Below, in pieces: positions 6,458 to 16,731 of a DNA stretch of 38,066 nt. The stretch is from Desulfobacterales bacterium. Its GTDB lineage: Bacteria > Desulfobacterota > DSM-4660 > Desulfatiglandales > Desulfatiglandaceae. Below the pieces are notes generated by a model. That model was not told where the DNA came from. It saw nothing but the letters and a program-made list of their open reading frames with translations, and did not search any database. The DNA lies in NCBI GenBank assembly GCA_027024445.1, contig JALVSJ010000274.1, positions 1-38,066 of the forward strand. The letters run 5' to 3'. Both the position numbers and the translations under genes were made by a program. Each line of letters starts with the position of its first letter. Position 1 is the first letter of the stretch.

Positions 6458-7309
6458 ATGGCGGAGAACAGTTCGTTGCTCAAATTCACAGGCGCTAGCA
6501 AGTATGTACTGGACGAAGAGCTGGCCAAGATCGTGAACATATCCATGGAGTTGGAGATGCCCCTGTTGCTCAAAGGAGAGCCGGGGACGGGCAAGACAAT
6601 GCTGGCCCACGCGATCGCCGAGGCCCTCAATATGAGGCTGATCGTGTTGAATGTTAAATCAAGCATGAAGCTGGTTGACGCCCTCTATCAGTACGATACC
6701 CTGACCAGGCTCAATGACAGCCGATTTGGCGATTCCAAAAGGGATGTCAGCAATATCGAAGATTATATCCGAATGGGAAAGATAGGACAGGCGTTTGTCT
6801 CTGATGAAAGAGTGGTGCTTTTGATTGACGAGATAGACAAGGCTGACACGGATTTTCAGGACGACATGCTGGATGTGCTCGATCAGATGGAATTCGACAT
6901 CATCGAGATAGACAAGACCATAAAGGCCAAGCACAGGCCCGTGATCATAATCACGTCAAATGCAAAGAAAGACCTTTCTGATCCTTTTCTTGGCCGGTGC
7001 AACTTTCACCATATTGCCTTCCCTGATCCTGATATGATGCGCAAGATAGTAAATGTCCACTTTCCGGACATAAGCCGGGACCTCATGGAAAGCGCAATAA
7101 AGACCTTTTATCAACTTCGGGAGCTCCGTGGAGTGGAGAAGAAACCTGCAACAAGGGAATTGATAAACTGGATCCGTGCACTTCGACTGGACCCTGATTT
7201 CGAAGTAAAGGACCTGGTCAAGGGGGATATTCCTTACCTTGGGGTACTGTTTAAAAAGAGCCAGGACTATGCCATAGCGAGGCAGGCAGTATCGCGCTAC
7301 AGGATATAG
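6458..7309 (+). CDS. MoxR-family AAA+ ATPase
   Basis: This 283-aa AAA+ ATPase is of the MoxR/CbbQ type, which act with VWA proteins as chaperones in metalloenzyme assembly or activation. Walker A is GEPGTGKT (residues 40-47), Walker B is VVLLIDEIDKAD (about 119-130), sensor 1 is VIIITSNAKK, and the arginine-finger region is LSDPFLGRCNFHHIAFPD. AAGGAG at 6445-6450 lies 7 nt before the ATG at 6458, so the longer frame from 6416 was rejected. The VWA gene follows 15 nt downstream, the classic pairing. The client enzyme is not evident in the window. Confidence 0.93.
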   Translation: MAENSSLLKFTGASKYVLDEELAKIVNISMELEMPLLLKGEPGTGKTMLAHAIAEALNMRLIVLNVKSSMKLVDALYQYDTLTRLNDSRFGDSKRDVSNIEDYIRMGKIGQAFVSDERVVLLIDEIDKADTDFQDDMLDVLDQMEFDIIEIDKTIKAKHRPVIIITSNAKKDLSDPFLGRCNFHHIAFPDPDMMRKIVNVHFPDISRDLMESAIKTFYQLRELRGVEKKPATRELINWIRALRLDPDFEVKDLVKGDIPYLGVLFKKSQDYAIARQAVSRYRI

Positions 7310-7324
7310 GGTAGAGGTACTGGC

Positions 7325-8518
7325 ATGTTTGTGGATTTCTTTTATACGCTCCGGCAGGTGGGTATTCCCGTAACACCCACCTCCTTCCTTACGCTTCAAA
7401 AGGCCCTGAGTAAGGGGCTTATCAATTCCATAAGTGATTTTTACACTGCTGCAAGGGCGATTCTGGTAAAGAGCGAGAGGTACTTTGATCTATACGATCA
7501 AGTGTTTGCCCACTATTTCGAGGGAGCAGAGCTTAAAGAGCCCGATGCTGTGGAATTGAGTGAAATTGTCCAGGCCATGCTGGAAGAATGGCTAAAAAAG
7601 CCCAAAGAACTGGCAGAGGTCCTGGGGATCGATGAAAGTCAACTGCACAAGTTCACCCCTGAAGAACTGATACAGTATTTCCTGGAACGCTTGAAAGAGC
7701 AAACTGAGGCCCATCATGGTGGGCATCGCTGGATAGGTACTGGAGGGACCTCACCTGTCGGGCACTCTGGGTATCATCCAGGAGGCATGAGGGTAGGTGG
7801 AGTGTCCCATAACAAGTCGGCCGTAAAGGTGGCCATGGATCGGCGTTACAGGGATTACTCGCAAGAGGGTCCTCTGACACAGTCCCAAATAGGAGAGGCG
7901 CTCAAGCGCCTGAGGCATATGGTACCTGTTGGTCCCAAGGACCAGGTGAACATAGATGAGACCATTTACCAGACAATGAAGAACGGGGGTGAGATAGAAA
8001 TCGTATTTGATCGGAGCCTCAAGGATCGCCTGAAGGTAATCCTAGCCATAGATAATGGTGGATGGTCAATGGACCCTTATATAGGTGTTGTGCAGACTCT
8101 TTTCAATTATGCGAGGGCACAATTCAAGGACCTCAAGATCTTCTACTTTCATAACACGATCTACGACAACCTGTGGGAAGACCCTCAGAGGTACCGGAAA
8201 CCTTTCAAGGTGGATGAGCTTGTAAGGCTGGATCCAGAGACCCGATTTATTATTGTGGGCGATGCGAGTATGGCACCGTATGAGTTGATGGCCACAGATG
8301 GGTCCATCCACATCGAAGAGCGCACCTCAAAGCCTTCCATTGAACGACTGCAGTTCATCGCCCAGACCTTCCGCCATTCGGTGTGGCTGAATCCCAAGTT
8401 GGAAGAGGAGTGGCCCTATACAAGGACCATCCAGATTATCCGTGAGATCTTTCCCATGTTTGAACTTACCCTCGATGGTCTTGAAAAAGCCGTAAACCAC
8501 CTAATGTCGAAAAACTAA
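7325..8518 (+). CDS. VWA (CoxE-like) protein paired with MoxR ATPase
   Basis: This 397-aa protein has a helical N-terminal half (about 1-130), a Gly/His-rich linker (130-165, with HHGGHRW and GYHPGG) and a C-terminal von Willebrand A-like domain after about residue 210, preceded by the CoxE-type segment DETIYQTMKNGGE. The expected MIDAS motif DxSxS is replaced by D243-NGGWSMD, so the first MIDAS serine is glycine; this may weaken metal binding. Such proteins partner with MoxR ATPases (compare NorQ/NorD, CbbQ/CbbO, CoxD/CoxE). Its stop codon interlocks with that of the opposite-strand Crp/Fnr gene. Confidence 0.88.
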   Translation: MFVDFFYTLRQVGIPVTPTSFLTLQKALSKGLINSISDFYTAARAILVKSERYFDLYDQVFAHYFEGAELKEPDAVELSEIVQAMLEEWLKKPKELAEVLGIDESQLHKFTPEELIQYFLERLKEQTEAHHGGHRWIGTGGTSPVGHSGYHPGGMRVGGVSHNKSAVKVAMDRRYRDYSQEGPLTQSQIGEALKRLRHMVPVGPKDQVNIDETIYQTMKNGGEIEIVFDRSLKDRLKVILAIDNGGWSMDPYIGVVQTLFNYARAQFKDLKIFYFHNTIYDNLWEDPQRYRKPFKVDELVRLDPETRFIIVGDASMAPYELMATDGSIHIEERTSKPSIERLQFIAQTFRHSVWLNPKLEEEWPYTRTIQIIREIFPMFELTLDGLEKAVNHLMSKN

Positions 8519-9198
8519 AGTCCACTTCCGGCATCGGCAATATCCTGGAGGGTCTCGAGGTCCAGGATCTTTATGCGAGCACCGTCCACATCTATCAGAC
8601 CATTTTTCTTCATCTTGGCGAGGATACGCGAGAGGGTTTCCGGTATGGTTCCAAGCAGGCTTGCAAGCTGGGTCTTTGAAATGTCCAGCTCAAGGTCTAA
8701 TGAGTTCTGGTTTTTCTGGCTCAGATACAGGAGGTAGGCTGCAAGTCTTCCGGGGACCTCCTTTAGTGAGAGATCTTCCACCAGATTGGCGAATCTGCGC
8801 AGGCGCATGGATAATACTGCCAGCATGCCAAGGGCCAGTTCTGGTTCTCTTCGAATAAGTTTGACGAATGCTTCCTTGGGGAAGAAAAATATGCGACTTT
8901 GTTCAATGCTCGCCGCGCTCGCCGGAAATCTCTGGCCGGTAAAAACGGGGACCTCTCCGAAGGGCTCCCCTGGGCCGAATATGTGAAGTATCTGCTCTCT
9001 TCCCTCCCATGATACCTTGTATATCTTGACCCTGCCGGTTACGACCACATAGAAACCTGTGCCTTCATCCCCTTCTGAAAATATTTCCTGTCCCTTCTTA
9101 AATATCTGGTCCACAACGATCATGGAAAGTTCACCCAGGTGCTTTCGGGACAGACTCTCAAACAAGGGGATGGCGGCTATTTCATCTATTATTCCCAT
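8515..9198 (-). CDS. Crp/Fnr-family transcriptional regulator
   Basis: This 227-aa regulator has an N-terminal cyclic-nucleotide-binding-like beta-roll (about 15-120: [26 protein letters not shown], then [18 protein letters not shown]) and a C-terminal Crp-type winged helix ([30 protein letters not shown]). No N-terminal Fnr-type cysteine cluster is present, so it is not an oxygen-sensing Fe-S Fnr; the ligand is unknown. The gene is last in the efflux operon, and its start overlaps the end of the RND gene by 17 nt, indicating coupled translation. It may regulate the efflux genes or link efflux to a wider redox response. Confidence 0.93.
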   Translation of the reverse strand: MGIIDEIAAIPLFESLSRKHLGELSMIVVDQIFKKGQEIFSEGDEGTGFYVVVTGRVKIYKVSWEGREQILHIFGPGEPFGEVPVFTGQRFPASAASIEQSRIFFFPKEAFVKLIRREPELALGMLAVLSMRLRRFANLVEDLSLKEVPGRLAAYLLYLSQKNQNSLDLELDISKTQLASLLGTIPETLSRILAKMKKNGLIDVDGARIKILDLETLQDIADAGSGL

Positions 9199-12100
9199 GT
9201 GATCTCTTGGTCAATTTTATTCCCCCTTTATGCGAAAATTCCCATCGTTTGTCCAGAAAATACAAAATCGGGACAGTCATTCTGGAAAGGAACAAGGATG
9301 CCACCTCACCTGCCATAAGAGATATGGCAAGGCCCTGGAATATGGGGTCCAGAAGTATGACAGAGGCTGCCACAATGACGGCAGCAGCAGTGAGCATCAT
9401 GGGCCTGAATCTCACCGCCCCGGCATCAACTACTGCCTCGTCCAGCGGCATTCCCTCTTCAAGGCGAAGTTCAACAAAATCCACGAGAATAATAGAGTTC
9501 CGCACCACTATGCCGGCTCCTGCAATAAAACCAATCATAGAAGTGGCGGTAAAAAAGGCATGCATGAGCCCGTGGGCAGGCAGTATTCCCACCAAGGAAA
9601 AGGGTATGGCCGCCATTATTACGATTGGCGTGGTAAAGGAGTGAAACCACCCCACCACCAAAATGAATATCAAGACCAGTACCACACCAAAAGAGATGCC
9701 GAGGTCCCTGAAGACTTCATAGGTTATCTGCCATTCTCCATCCCATTTCATGGCAAATCTTTTGCTGTTCCCTGGTAAATGGGACGAATATTGTTTTATG
9801 TTGTAACCTTCGGGAAGTTTAATTGCCTCGATCTTTTTGCGCATGGCCAGAATGGCATAAACCGGGCTCTCTTTTTCACCTGCAACGTCTCCTATGACGT
9901 ATACTACCGGCATCAGGTTCTTGTGGTAGATACTTAAGTCTCTATTTGTTTTGCGGAAAGATACCAGTTCGGACAGTGGGACAAACTGGCCGTTACGGGA
10001 GCTGATCTTCACTGAAGAGAGTCTTTCAAGACGTGCCCGTTCCGGGAGCTTAAACCGCATGAACACCGTAACATCCTCTTTTTCATCAGGCATATGAACA
10101 AGCCCTACGCTCCTGCCTCCCAGGGCCATTTGTAAGGCCTGATCTATCTGGGCCATGGTTATGCCATGGAGCGCTGCCTTATCTTTGTCCACCACCAGAT
10201 CATAACGGGGTTGATCCTCCTCTTCCATATACCAGTCCGTATCCACCACGCCTGGGGTTTCATCAAAAATCTTGAGGATCTTTTTTGCAATTTCCCTTTG
10301 CCGTTCATAATCAGGGCCGTATACTTCAGCTACCAGGGTGGACAGCACCGGAGGACCAGGAGGCACCTCTGCAATTTTAATTCTTGCGCCATACCTGTCC
10401 GCAATGCGCTTTAGTGCGGGTCTGACCCTTTTCGCTATGGAGTGGCTCGTTTTTCTGCGATGGGACTTGCCCACAAGGTTAACCTGGATGTCAGCCACAT
10501 TAGGGCCCCTGCGTAGATAGTAGTGTCTGACCAGCCCGTTAAAATTATAGGGAGAAGCGGTACCCACATAGATTTCATAATCAGTTACTTCATTTACGCT
10601 CTTCAGATAGTCTCCCATTTCCATGGCCACGGCCGCTGTCTCCTCAAGGGTCGCTCCCTCGGGCATGTCAATAATCACCTGGAATTCGCTCTTGTTATCA
10701 AAGGGCAACATCTTTACCCGTACAAACCCGACACCCAGCAGCGCTATGGCAGCCAGTAGCAGGAACACGACACCTATAAGAAATATCCATCTCCACATGG
10801 GTGAATGTATCAGAGGGCCCATAAAGCGACGATACATTCGGACACTCCAGTCCTCGCGCTCTTCGATGTCCTGATGCTTTCCCACCCTTTTTTTCTTGAG
10901 CAGCCTGAGAGAAGCCCACGGTGTAACTATGAACGCAACGAGCATGGAAAAAATCATGGCAGCCGAGGCTCCAACCGGAATGGGCCTCATGTAAGGGCCC
11001 ATGAGGCCTCTCACAAACGCCATAGGTAAAATGGCAGCGATCACGGTAAGGGTGGCAAGAATCGTTGGATTTCCTACCTCATCGACGGCCTCTATTGCCA
11101 CTTCCGCCAAAGGTCTTCCCTTATTCTCCGGCAGCCTGAAATGACGCACCACGTTTTCTACAACCACGATCGCGTCATCCACAAGTATCCCAATGGAGAA
11201 AATCAGGGCGAACAGGGTGATGCGATTCAGGGTGTATCCATATAAATAAAATACCGCTAGGGTAAGGGCCAATGTCACAGGAATTGCAAATGCCACAACG
11301 CCGGCTTCTCTTCGGCCCAGGGTAATCCATATGAGCAGACTTACGGAGAAAACGGCCAGGAACATATGGAATATGAGTTCGTTGGCCTTTTCTTCAGCCG
11401 TCTCTCCATAGTTCCGGGTGATAGTCACATGGACGTCATCGGGAATGACACTCCCCCTCATCTCTTCTATTTGCTTCAGAATCCTGTTGGCCACGGTGAT
11501 AGCATTGGCACCTTTCCTTTTCGCAATGCTCAAAGTGACTGCAGGGAACCTGCCGTAAGGTGAATACTCAGGTTTAATGCCTTTTTCCTTAGATGATGGA
11601 CCAAGCCCAAGCATTACGTATTGATCAGGTTCCTGGGGGCCATCCACTATATCTGCCACGTCGCGCAGATATACGGGTTTGCCGTTGTATACGCCAACTA
11701 TGACTCTGCCCACATCCGCAGCATCTCTTAGAAAACCGCCTGTGTGAACCAGGATCTCTCCTTCAGGAGAAGGATAACTTCCCGTTTGGGACTCCACGTT
11801 AGCTTGATGGAGCATTTGAGCGATACGTAGGGGGTCAGCATGATAGGCTGCCAGCCGAACAGGGTCCAGTAACACCTTTATCTGCCGCCTGTAGCCGCCG
11901 GTTAGAGTGGTGACAGATACATCCTTCAGATGTTTAATGTGGTCTTCCACCTCGGTCGCTATTCTCCGAAGTGTGTAATGGTCTTCTTTTTCAGACCAGA
12001 AGGTAAGAGCCAAAATCGGCACATCGTCGATGGACCTGGGTTTGACAAGAGGGGGACTAACACCATGGGGAATACGATCGAAATTGGCAAGCAATTTGGA

Positions 12101-12448
12101 CTGAAGCCTTACGATAGATTTTTCCTCATCCTGGCCCACATAAAACCGTACCACAGTCATGGACATACCGGGGCTGGACGTGGAATAAATGTATTCCACA
12201 CCTGGTATCTCCCACAGGAGTTTTTCCATGGGTTTTGTAACTCTCTGCTCCACCTCTTTTGCGCTAGCCCCCGGCATTTGCACAAAGATATCAATCATTG
12301 GCACTATGATTTGAGGTTCCTCTTCCCGCGGGAGGGCATACAATGCCCCTAACCCAAGCAGAACAGAAGCAATAATTATGAGAGGAGTAAGTTTAGAATC
12401 AATAAAAAACCGGGCTACCTTTCCCGCTGGTCCCAGTTTCCTTTTCAT
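9182..12448 (-). CDS. RND-family efflux pump inner-membrane subunit
   Basis: This 1088-aa proton-driven transporter is of AcrB/CzcA type. There is an N-terminal membrane helix ([20 protein letters not shown]), a large periplasmic domain beginning with the [20 protein letters not shown] segment, TM4 with the proton-relay motif [18 protein letters not shown], a second periplasmic half, and C-terminal membrane helices ([20 protein letters not shown] onward). Length is full. It is linked to the membrane fusion protein gene by an ATGA overlap (12445-12448) and to the downstream Crp gene by a 17-nt overlap. Substrate cannot be read from sequence; organic compounds and metals are both possible. Confidence 0.95.
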   Translation of the reverse strand: MKRKLGPAGKVARFFIDSKLTPLIIIASVLLGLGALYALPREEEPQIIVPMIDIFVQMPGASAKEVEQRVTKPMEKLLWEIPGVEYIYSTSSPGMSMTVVRFYVGQDEEKSIVRLQSKLLANFDRIPHGVSPPLVKPRSIDDVPILALTFWSEKEDHYTLRRIATEVEDHIKHLKDVSVTTLTGGYRRQIKVLLDPVRLAAYHADPLRIAQMLHQANVESQTGSYPSPEGEILVHTGGFLRDAADVGRVIVGVYNGKPVYLRDVADIVDGPQEPDQYVMLGLGPSSKEKGIKPEYSPYGRFPAVTLSIAKRKGANAITVANRILKQIEEMRGSVIPDDVHVTITRNYGETAEEKANELIFHMFLAVFSVSLLIWITLGRREAGVVAFAIPVTLALTLAVFYLYGYTLNRITLFALIFSIGILVDDAIVVVENVVRHFRLPENKGRPLAEVAIEAVDEVGNPTILATLTVIAAILPMAFVRGLMGPYMRPIPVGASAAMIFSMLVAFIVTPWASLRLLKKKRVGKHQDIEEREDWSVRMYRRFMGPLIHSPMWRWIFLIGVVFLLLAAIALLGVGFVRVKMLPFDNKSEFQVIIDMPEGATLEETAAVAMEMGDYLKSVNEVTDYEIYVGTASPYNFNGLVRHYYLRRGPNVADIQVNLVGKSHRRKTSHSIAKRVRPALKRIADRYGARIKIAEVPPGPPVLSTLVAEVYGPDYERQREIAKKILKIFDETPGVVDTDWYMEEEDQPRYDLVVDKDKAALHGITMAQIDQALQMALGGRSVGLVHMPDEKEDVTVFMRFKLPERARLERLSSVKISSRNGQFVPLSELVSFRKTNRDLSIYHKNLMPVVYVIGDVAGEKESPVYAILAMRKKIEAIKLPEGYNIKQYSSHLPGNSKRFAMKWDGEWQITYEVFRDLGISFGVVLVLIFILVVGWFHSFTTPIVIMAAIPFSLVGILPAHGLMHAFFTATSMIGFIAGAGIVVRNSIILVDFVELRLEEGMPLDEAVVDAGAVRFRPMMLTAAAVIVAASVILLDPIFQGLAISLMAGEVASLFLSRMTVPILYFLDKRWEFSHKGGIKLTKRSHGNNR

Positions 12449-13617
12449 GAGATACCCTCCAGCCTTGCCCCATCAACTATATCAGGCGGTAGTACAGAGA
12501 CAATTCTCTCACCCGGTTCGAGACCTGACAGAATTTCAACTCGATCATCTGTGTGTCTCCCGGTTTTGATCAACCTAAAATGGGCCACATTTTCACGATC
12601 TACAACATAAACCCCCCGGAGTTGGCCAACCCTGACAACGGCATCCCATGGGATCAGTATCTTCCTCTGTCCTGGTAAAGGGATGAACACTCGGGCAAAC
12701 ATTCCACTTTTAAAAGGAGGCCCTCCTTGTGGGAGCCCAATTTTCACAAGAAAAGATCGGCTGGCCGGGTCAGCAGCAGGTGTAATGGTTGTTATTGTAC
12801 CGGTGGTTCTCATATTCCCCATGGCCGGAATAAGAATTTCCACCTTTTTATCAAGGCTCAAGTTGTGAATATGAGATTCCGGCACAAGAACATCCACCCT
12901 GTAACCACCGACACTATCTATGGCCAAAAGAGGAGTACCTGGGGCTACCAGATCGCCCTCATCAACGGTTTTTGATGCGACCACACCGTCTTCCGGGGCC
13001 ACGACAATCGCATCTTTTCTTCTCACACTGGCTGCAGCTACGGCTGCCTCGGCCTCTTTTACTCTGGCACGAGCAGTTTGAACCATGGCTGCTGTTCGGC
13101 CCAGTGCCGCTTCTGCCCTGCGGTAACGGGATTGAACCTCGTCGAACTCTTGGTCACTCACAGCGTCTTGTTTCTTAAGACTCAAATAGCGTTTGTAGGT
13201 GGCGTAGGCCAAGTCCCTTGCCGCCTTGGCCTCTTTGTGAGCGTATATTGCAGCTTTGAGGGCCTTCTTGGTTTGCAAGAGGCCTGCCTTGGCCCTTTCC
13301 AGTTGGGCCTTTACCTGCCTGTCGTCAATCAGGATCAAAGGTTGTCCCTTCTTGACCCGGTCACCTTCCCGGACATTGACTTTCAACACAGTCCCCATGA
13401 GCTTGCTTGCGAGTCTACTTGTGCTTAAAGCCTTCACAGTACCCATTGCCTCATACATTCGGGTTTGTTCAGCCTCCTTCACCTTAGTTATGACAGCGCC
13501 CTTGACAACAGGGCCAGGCTTTACAGTTCTGCCTGGTTCCACCTTGTCGCTGCATCCCCCTAAGAGGCCTAACATTACAGCCCAAATGAGAAATGAACCT
13601 TTGCTTATCGCTTTCAT
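12445..13617 (-). CDS. RND efflux periplasmic adaptor (membrane fusion) lipoprotein
   Basis: This 390-aa HlyD/AcrA-type adaptor links the RND pump to the TolC channel. The ATG at 13617 was chosen over an upstream in-frame ATG because GGAGG precedes it and because the protein then begins with a lipoprotein signal peptide ([18 protein letters not shown]) with lipobox LLGGC (C22). A biotinyl-lipoyl-like half motif ([18 protein letters not shown]), a long alpha-hairpin (about 90-195) and the second half motif ([20 protein letters not shown]) follow, then beta-barrel and membrane-proximal domains. Second gene of the efflux operon. Confidence 0.94.
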   Translation of the reverse strand: MKAISKGSFLIWAVMLGLLGGCSDKVEPGRTVKPGPVVKGAVITKVKEAEQTRMYEAMGTVKALSTSRLASKLMGTVLKVNVREGDRVKKGQPLILIDDRQVKAQLERAKAGLLQTKKALKAAIYAHKEAKAARDLAYATYKRYLSLKKQDAVSDQEFDEVQSRYRRAEAALGRTAAMVQTARARVKEAEAAVAAASVRRKDAIVVAPEDGVVASKTVDEGDLVAPGTPLLAIDSVGGYRVDVLVPESHIHNLSLDKKVEILIPAMGNMRTTGTITTITPAADPASRSFLVKIGLPQGGPPFKSGMFARVFIPLPGQRKILIPWDAVVRVGQLRGVYVVDRENVAHFRLIKTGRHTDDRVEILSGLEPGERIVSVLPPDIVDGARLEGIS

Positions 13618-13710
13618 AATACCTCCGCCATACGTTTCGACACTTTGAGATAGGGCGTTCATCACCCACTGTAAATAAATTCGACCGATTCGCCCTGGAC
13701 ACTGGAATAA

Positions 13711-15120
13711 TCACTCAAGATGCTGTTTCAAGGCCCAAGGCCTATTCTGTTTCTCCATCTCTTTAGTGATTGTACCTGTGGCCAGTGCGAGACGAGTGAC
13801 GGCTACCTTATAGTCATGAATAGCTTTGAAATAATCCGTCTTGCTTTGTTGCAAGGATGTTTCCGCACCCAGCAACTGAACAATAGTAAATAGCCCATTT
13901 TCGTAACGATTCTTGACGATTCTGAGTGCTTCATCAGCCTGGGCAATAGCACTTCTTGCAACACTTATCTGCTTCCACGCACTTAAGGCTGAGAAATAGG
14001 CCTGCCTGACTTCAACCTCTATTGCCAATTTCATTTGTTCAATGGCAGACCTCGCCCGGCTGAGATTGGCCAATGCCTCAGCGACCCTGGATCTTTTCTG
14101 AAATCCATCGAAAAGGTCAAACTGCACTAAGGCCCCTACGGTATAGTTGGTGCCTGTTTCGTCTAATTTTTCAGAATTCACTTCATAATTTCCTGAAAGA
14201 TAGATACCAGGGTAATATGCCAATTTGGCCTTCCTTACCTCCTTCTCGGCTATCTTTTCCCTTATCCTCATGGCTTCGAGGTCAGGCCTTATTGCCAGTG
14301 CGCTGGATATCCACTGTCCGATGTCTTGAGGTATTTTCTGCCCTGGTTCAAGAGGGGTTGTGAGGGTAAAGTCGAAGTCATTCTTTTCTCCCATGGCGGC
14401 GCGCAGGGCCGAGCGGGCCACTTTAATGTTGGACAGGGCCTGTAATCGCTGTCTTTCTAGATCTGCCACATGCACTTCGGCTCGCAGAAGGTCGCTTTTG
14501 ACCACAAACCCGCTTGCAAATCGAGCCCGAATCATCTTGTAATGGGCTCGGGCCGTCTTAAGGGCTTCGTCTATTACTATTAGATACTGGGCTGCCAGCA
14601 AAACATCAAGGTAAGAGGTGGTAACCTGAGCGATTACTTCCTGACGGGCCCTCTTAAGCCTCATGGTAGCTTCATTTTCGCCAAGCCCAGCCTGCTCAAT
14701 GTCTACCCTTGTCTGGCCATGATTGTATAGCGGATAGGTCAGGGAAACGGTGGCAGAGAAGTTGTTTATTGGGTCAGGATTATTCAACTTTCTAGGGTCG
14801 AAATCCATAGCCGTGATCTGCTCTTGGTTAAGTTTGGTGCCAAAACTCCACATGGGGTTGGTTGTTCTTCTGAAAGATCCATTCAACCCCAAGCGAGGAT
14901 AAAGCCCTGATCGGGCCTGAGCAGTTCGTGCCGATGATGCAGCAACTCCGAACTGCGCGGCCTTAATGAGGGGGTTTTTCTCAAGGCCCTTTTTGATGGC
15001 TTGAGAAAGGGAAAGGGGGTTGTTAGCTGCCCAACAACTGGCACCTGAAAAGGCGGGCAAAAATACAAATGCGCCGATTAAACATATGAGGGTAACTACT
15101 CGGATATCCCTGGCTACCAT
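13711..15120 (-). CDS. TolC-family outer-membrane efflux protein
   Basis: This 469-aa outer-membrane channel has a signal peptide over about residues 1-32 (hydrophobic VVTLICLIGAFVFLPAFSG, cleavage probably after CWA), then two OEP repeats with typical segments (SLSQAIKKGLEKNPLIKAAQ and VVKSDLLRAEVHVADLERQR). ATG 15120 was preferred over the frame opening at 15159 because AAGGAGG sits 5-6 nt upstream and the signal peptide then starts at the N-terminus. First gene of the efflux operon. About 200 nt of leader contain an intrinsic-terminator-like hairpin and an internal complement to this ribosome-binding site, suggesting control by attenuation or antisense pairing. Confidence 0.94.
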   Translation of the reverse strand: MVARDIRVVTLICLIGAFVFLPAFSGASCWAANNPLSLSQAIKKGLEKNPLIKAAQFGVAASSARTAQARSGLYPRLGLNGSFRRTTNPMWSFGTKLNQEQITAMDFDPRKLNNPDPINNFSATVSLTYPLYNHGQTRVDIEQAGLGENEATMRLKRARQEVIAQVTTSYLDVLLAAQYLIVIDEALKTARAHYKMIRARFASGFVVKSDLLRAEVHVADLERQRLQALSNIKVARSALRAAMGEKNDFDFTLTTPLEPGQKIPQDIGQWISSALAIRPDLEAMRIREKIAEKEVRKAKLAYYPGIYLSGNYEVNSEKLDETGTNYTVGALVQFDLFDGFQKRSRVAEALANLSRARSAIEQMKLAIEVEVRQAYFSALSAWKQISVARSAIAQADEALRIVKNRYENGLFTIVQLLGAETSLQQSKTDYFKAIHDYKVAVTRLALATGTITKEMEKQNRPWALKQHLE

Positions 15121-15226
15121 AACAGCCTCCTTCGTTGAGTCAAAGGTAATATGCCGCACCGATCTTGAAAATAATCAACCTTAGCCAATGTGCAATGTCC
15201 AAAATTACCGCGTGCCCAATTTCTGC

Positions 15227-15269
15227 AAAAAGGATCGGCCACCAAAGGGTAACCCTGAGGTGGCCGATC
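15227..15269 (-). terminator. Strong intrinsic-terminator hairpin in tolC leader
   Basis: On the minus strand an 11-bp perfect stem (GATCGGCCACC with GGTGGCCGATC, 15259-15269 with 15233-15243) encloses an inner AGGG/CCCT stem with a 3-nt loop, and is followed by C then TTTTT (15231-15227). This is a textbook Rho-independent terminator reading toward tolC. It lies about 60 nt downstream of a sigma-54 promoter and about 107 nt upstream of the tolC start. On the plus strand no T-tract follows. Confidence 0.75.
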
Positions 15270-15325
15270 TGCGTGGTTGGGGGTACTTAGCAAAAGGAGG
15301 CGCTGCCAAGTTACCTTGATATGAT

Positions 15326-15341
15326 AGCAATACCCGTGCCA
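15326..15341 (-). promoter_or_regulatory. Sigma-54 promoter P1, toward tolC efflux operon
   Basis: The minus strand reads TGGCACGGGTATTGCT, with -24 TGGCAC and -12 TTGCT at exact spacing, effectively consensus. It lies immediately after the stop codon of activator R1 (15346). Transcription would start near 15314. It either drives tolC through a terminator (attenuation) or makes a short RNA of about 90 nt. Confidence 0.85.
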
Positions 15342-15345
15342 AAAA

Positions 15346-16731
15346 TTAAGCTCCAACATTCCTTCTGAGATTTATGCCGTATCTCTTCATACGATTCCAT
15401 ACCGTAACCCTTGATACACCAAGTATACGAGCCGCCTCTGACTGGTTACCCCCCGCTTGCTCTAAAGCGTTGATAAGTTCCTGCTTTTTAAGCTCCTCTT
15501 TATTGAGGCTGAGGCGGACTTCCTTTTTCTTGAAAGGGATCTCCTGCTTGTAGATATGTGGCGGAAAATGATAGGGCTGGATAAAGGGCCCCTGACATGC
15601 TACAAAGGCATACTCAAAAGCGCTCTTCAATTCTCGCACGTTTCCCGGCCATGGGTAGTTCACAAGTAAGGCCATGGCTTCTTCAGCTATGCCCTTGATG
15701 TCTTTGCCGGTTTTGAGTTTTATGCGCCTGAAAAAGGCCTCTGCAAGCAGAGGTATGTCTTCTCGTCGCTCCCTCAGTGGGGGAAGATGTATGGGGATGA
15801 CATTGATCCTAAAGAAAAGGTCTTCTCTAAAGGTTCCTTTGTTGACAAGCTCCTGAAGATCCCTGTTGGTAGCAGTTATGATACGGACGTCCACAGGGAT
15901 GGGCCGGTTGTCTCCCACTCTCTCGATTACCTTTTCCTCCAGTACTCTCAATAGCTTAACCTGTGTTGAAAGGGGAAGATCGCCTATTTCATCAAGGAAT
16001 ATGTCACCCCCGTGTGCCGCCTCAAATCTCCCCTGGCGGCTTCTGTAAGCGCCTGTAAATGCTCCCTTCACGTGTCCAAAGAGCTCGCTTTCAAGAAGTG
16101 ATTCATTTAAGGCTGCACAGTTAACCTTTACATAAGGTTTGTCTTTTCTGGGCCCAATTTCATGTATTGCTTTAGCAACAAGCTCTTTACCTGATCCACT
16201 TTCGCCCAAAATAAGAACAGGGGCATCTGAGATAGCCACGTTCTCTATTAGGTCAAAAAGCTTTCGCATTTCTGCTGAAGTGCCCAAGATGCCATGAAAC
16301 CCATCTTCTGAGCGCAGTTCTCTCCTGTATGCTTCGATCTGATAGTCTTTTTCAATAATCTCAGTGATATCAGTAAGTGTTTCAACTGCCCCGATGATCT
16401 CTCCCTTATCATCCCTCAGCAGTGCTGCATTCTTGAGCACATGAACAAAGCTTCCATCTCTTCTCTGCACCACGCACTGTCGCCTCTTGAGACCTCCGAG
16501 CTCAAAAAGTTTACACCAGTGCTCACCGGTCTTATGTCTGTTAAGCTCGCACAGGTCACAATTGAGCACTGTGCACGGTCTGCCCACGAGGCCACCGTCT
16601 TTATATCCAGTGATCTGTTCAAGGGCGGAATTGACTGAAACGATCGTACCACCTTTATCCACAATCATTATCCCATCCTGGATAGTTTCCACCACCGTCT
16701 TCCAATAGGTGTTTAAATTCTGTTTAAGCAC
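15346..16731 (-). CDS. Sigma-54-dependent activator R1 with Cys-rich PAS domain
   Basis: This 461-aa bacterial enhancer-binding protein starts at GTG 16731, with AGGAGGG 6-7 nt upstream; the open frame reaches 16797 but no better start exists. A PAS sensor (about 10-130) carries cysteines in [13 protein letters not shown] and EHWCKLF plus RRQCVV, an arrangement suited to a metal, Fe-S or thiol sensor. The AAA+ domain has Walker A GESGSGKE, the sigma-54 contact loop GAFTGA, Walker [11 protein letters not shown], and the Fis-type [23 protein letters not shown] ends the protein. Near-perfect sigma-54 promoters lie on both sides: P1 for the efflux operon and P2, divergent, for the TusA/Hdr operon. 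Confidence 0.95.
   Translation of the reverse strand: MLKQNLNTYWKTVVETIQDGIMIVDKGGTIVSVNSALEQITGYKDGGLVGRPCTVLNCDLCELNRHKTGEHWCKLFELGGLKRRQCVVQRRDGSFVHVLKNAALLRDDKGEIIGAVETLTDITEIIEKDYQIEAYRRELRSEDGFHGILGTSAEMRKLFDLIENVAISDAPVLILGESGSGKELVAKAIHEIGPRKDKPYVKVNCAALNESLLESELFGHVKGAFTGAYRSRQGRFEAAHGGDIFLDEIGDLPLSTQVKLLRVLEEKVIERVGDNRPIPVDVRIITATNRDLQELVNKGTFREDLFFRINVIPIHLPPLRERREDIPLLAEAFFRRIKLKTGKDIKGIAEEAMALLVNYPWPGNVRELKSAFEYAFVACQGPFIQPYHFPPHIYKQEIPFKKKEVRLSLNKEELKKQELINALEQAGGNQSEAARILGVSRVTVWNRMKRYGINLRRNVGA

Noticed and set aside
6316-6666. N-terminal extension of the hypothetical gene at 5725-6315
   Set aside because: It runs antisense through the start of the MoxR gene and includes a low-complexity serine run; the ATG at 6315 has a strong SD.
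9230-9778. 182-aa plus-strand frame inside the RND gene
   Set aside because: His/Gly/Tyr-rich translation typical of an antisense shadow; the minus-strand RND protein is unambiguous here.
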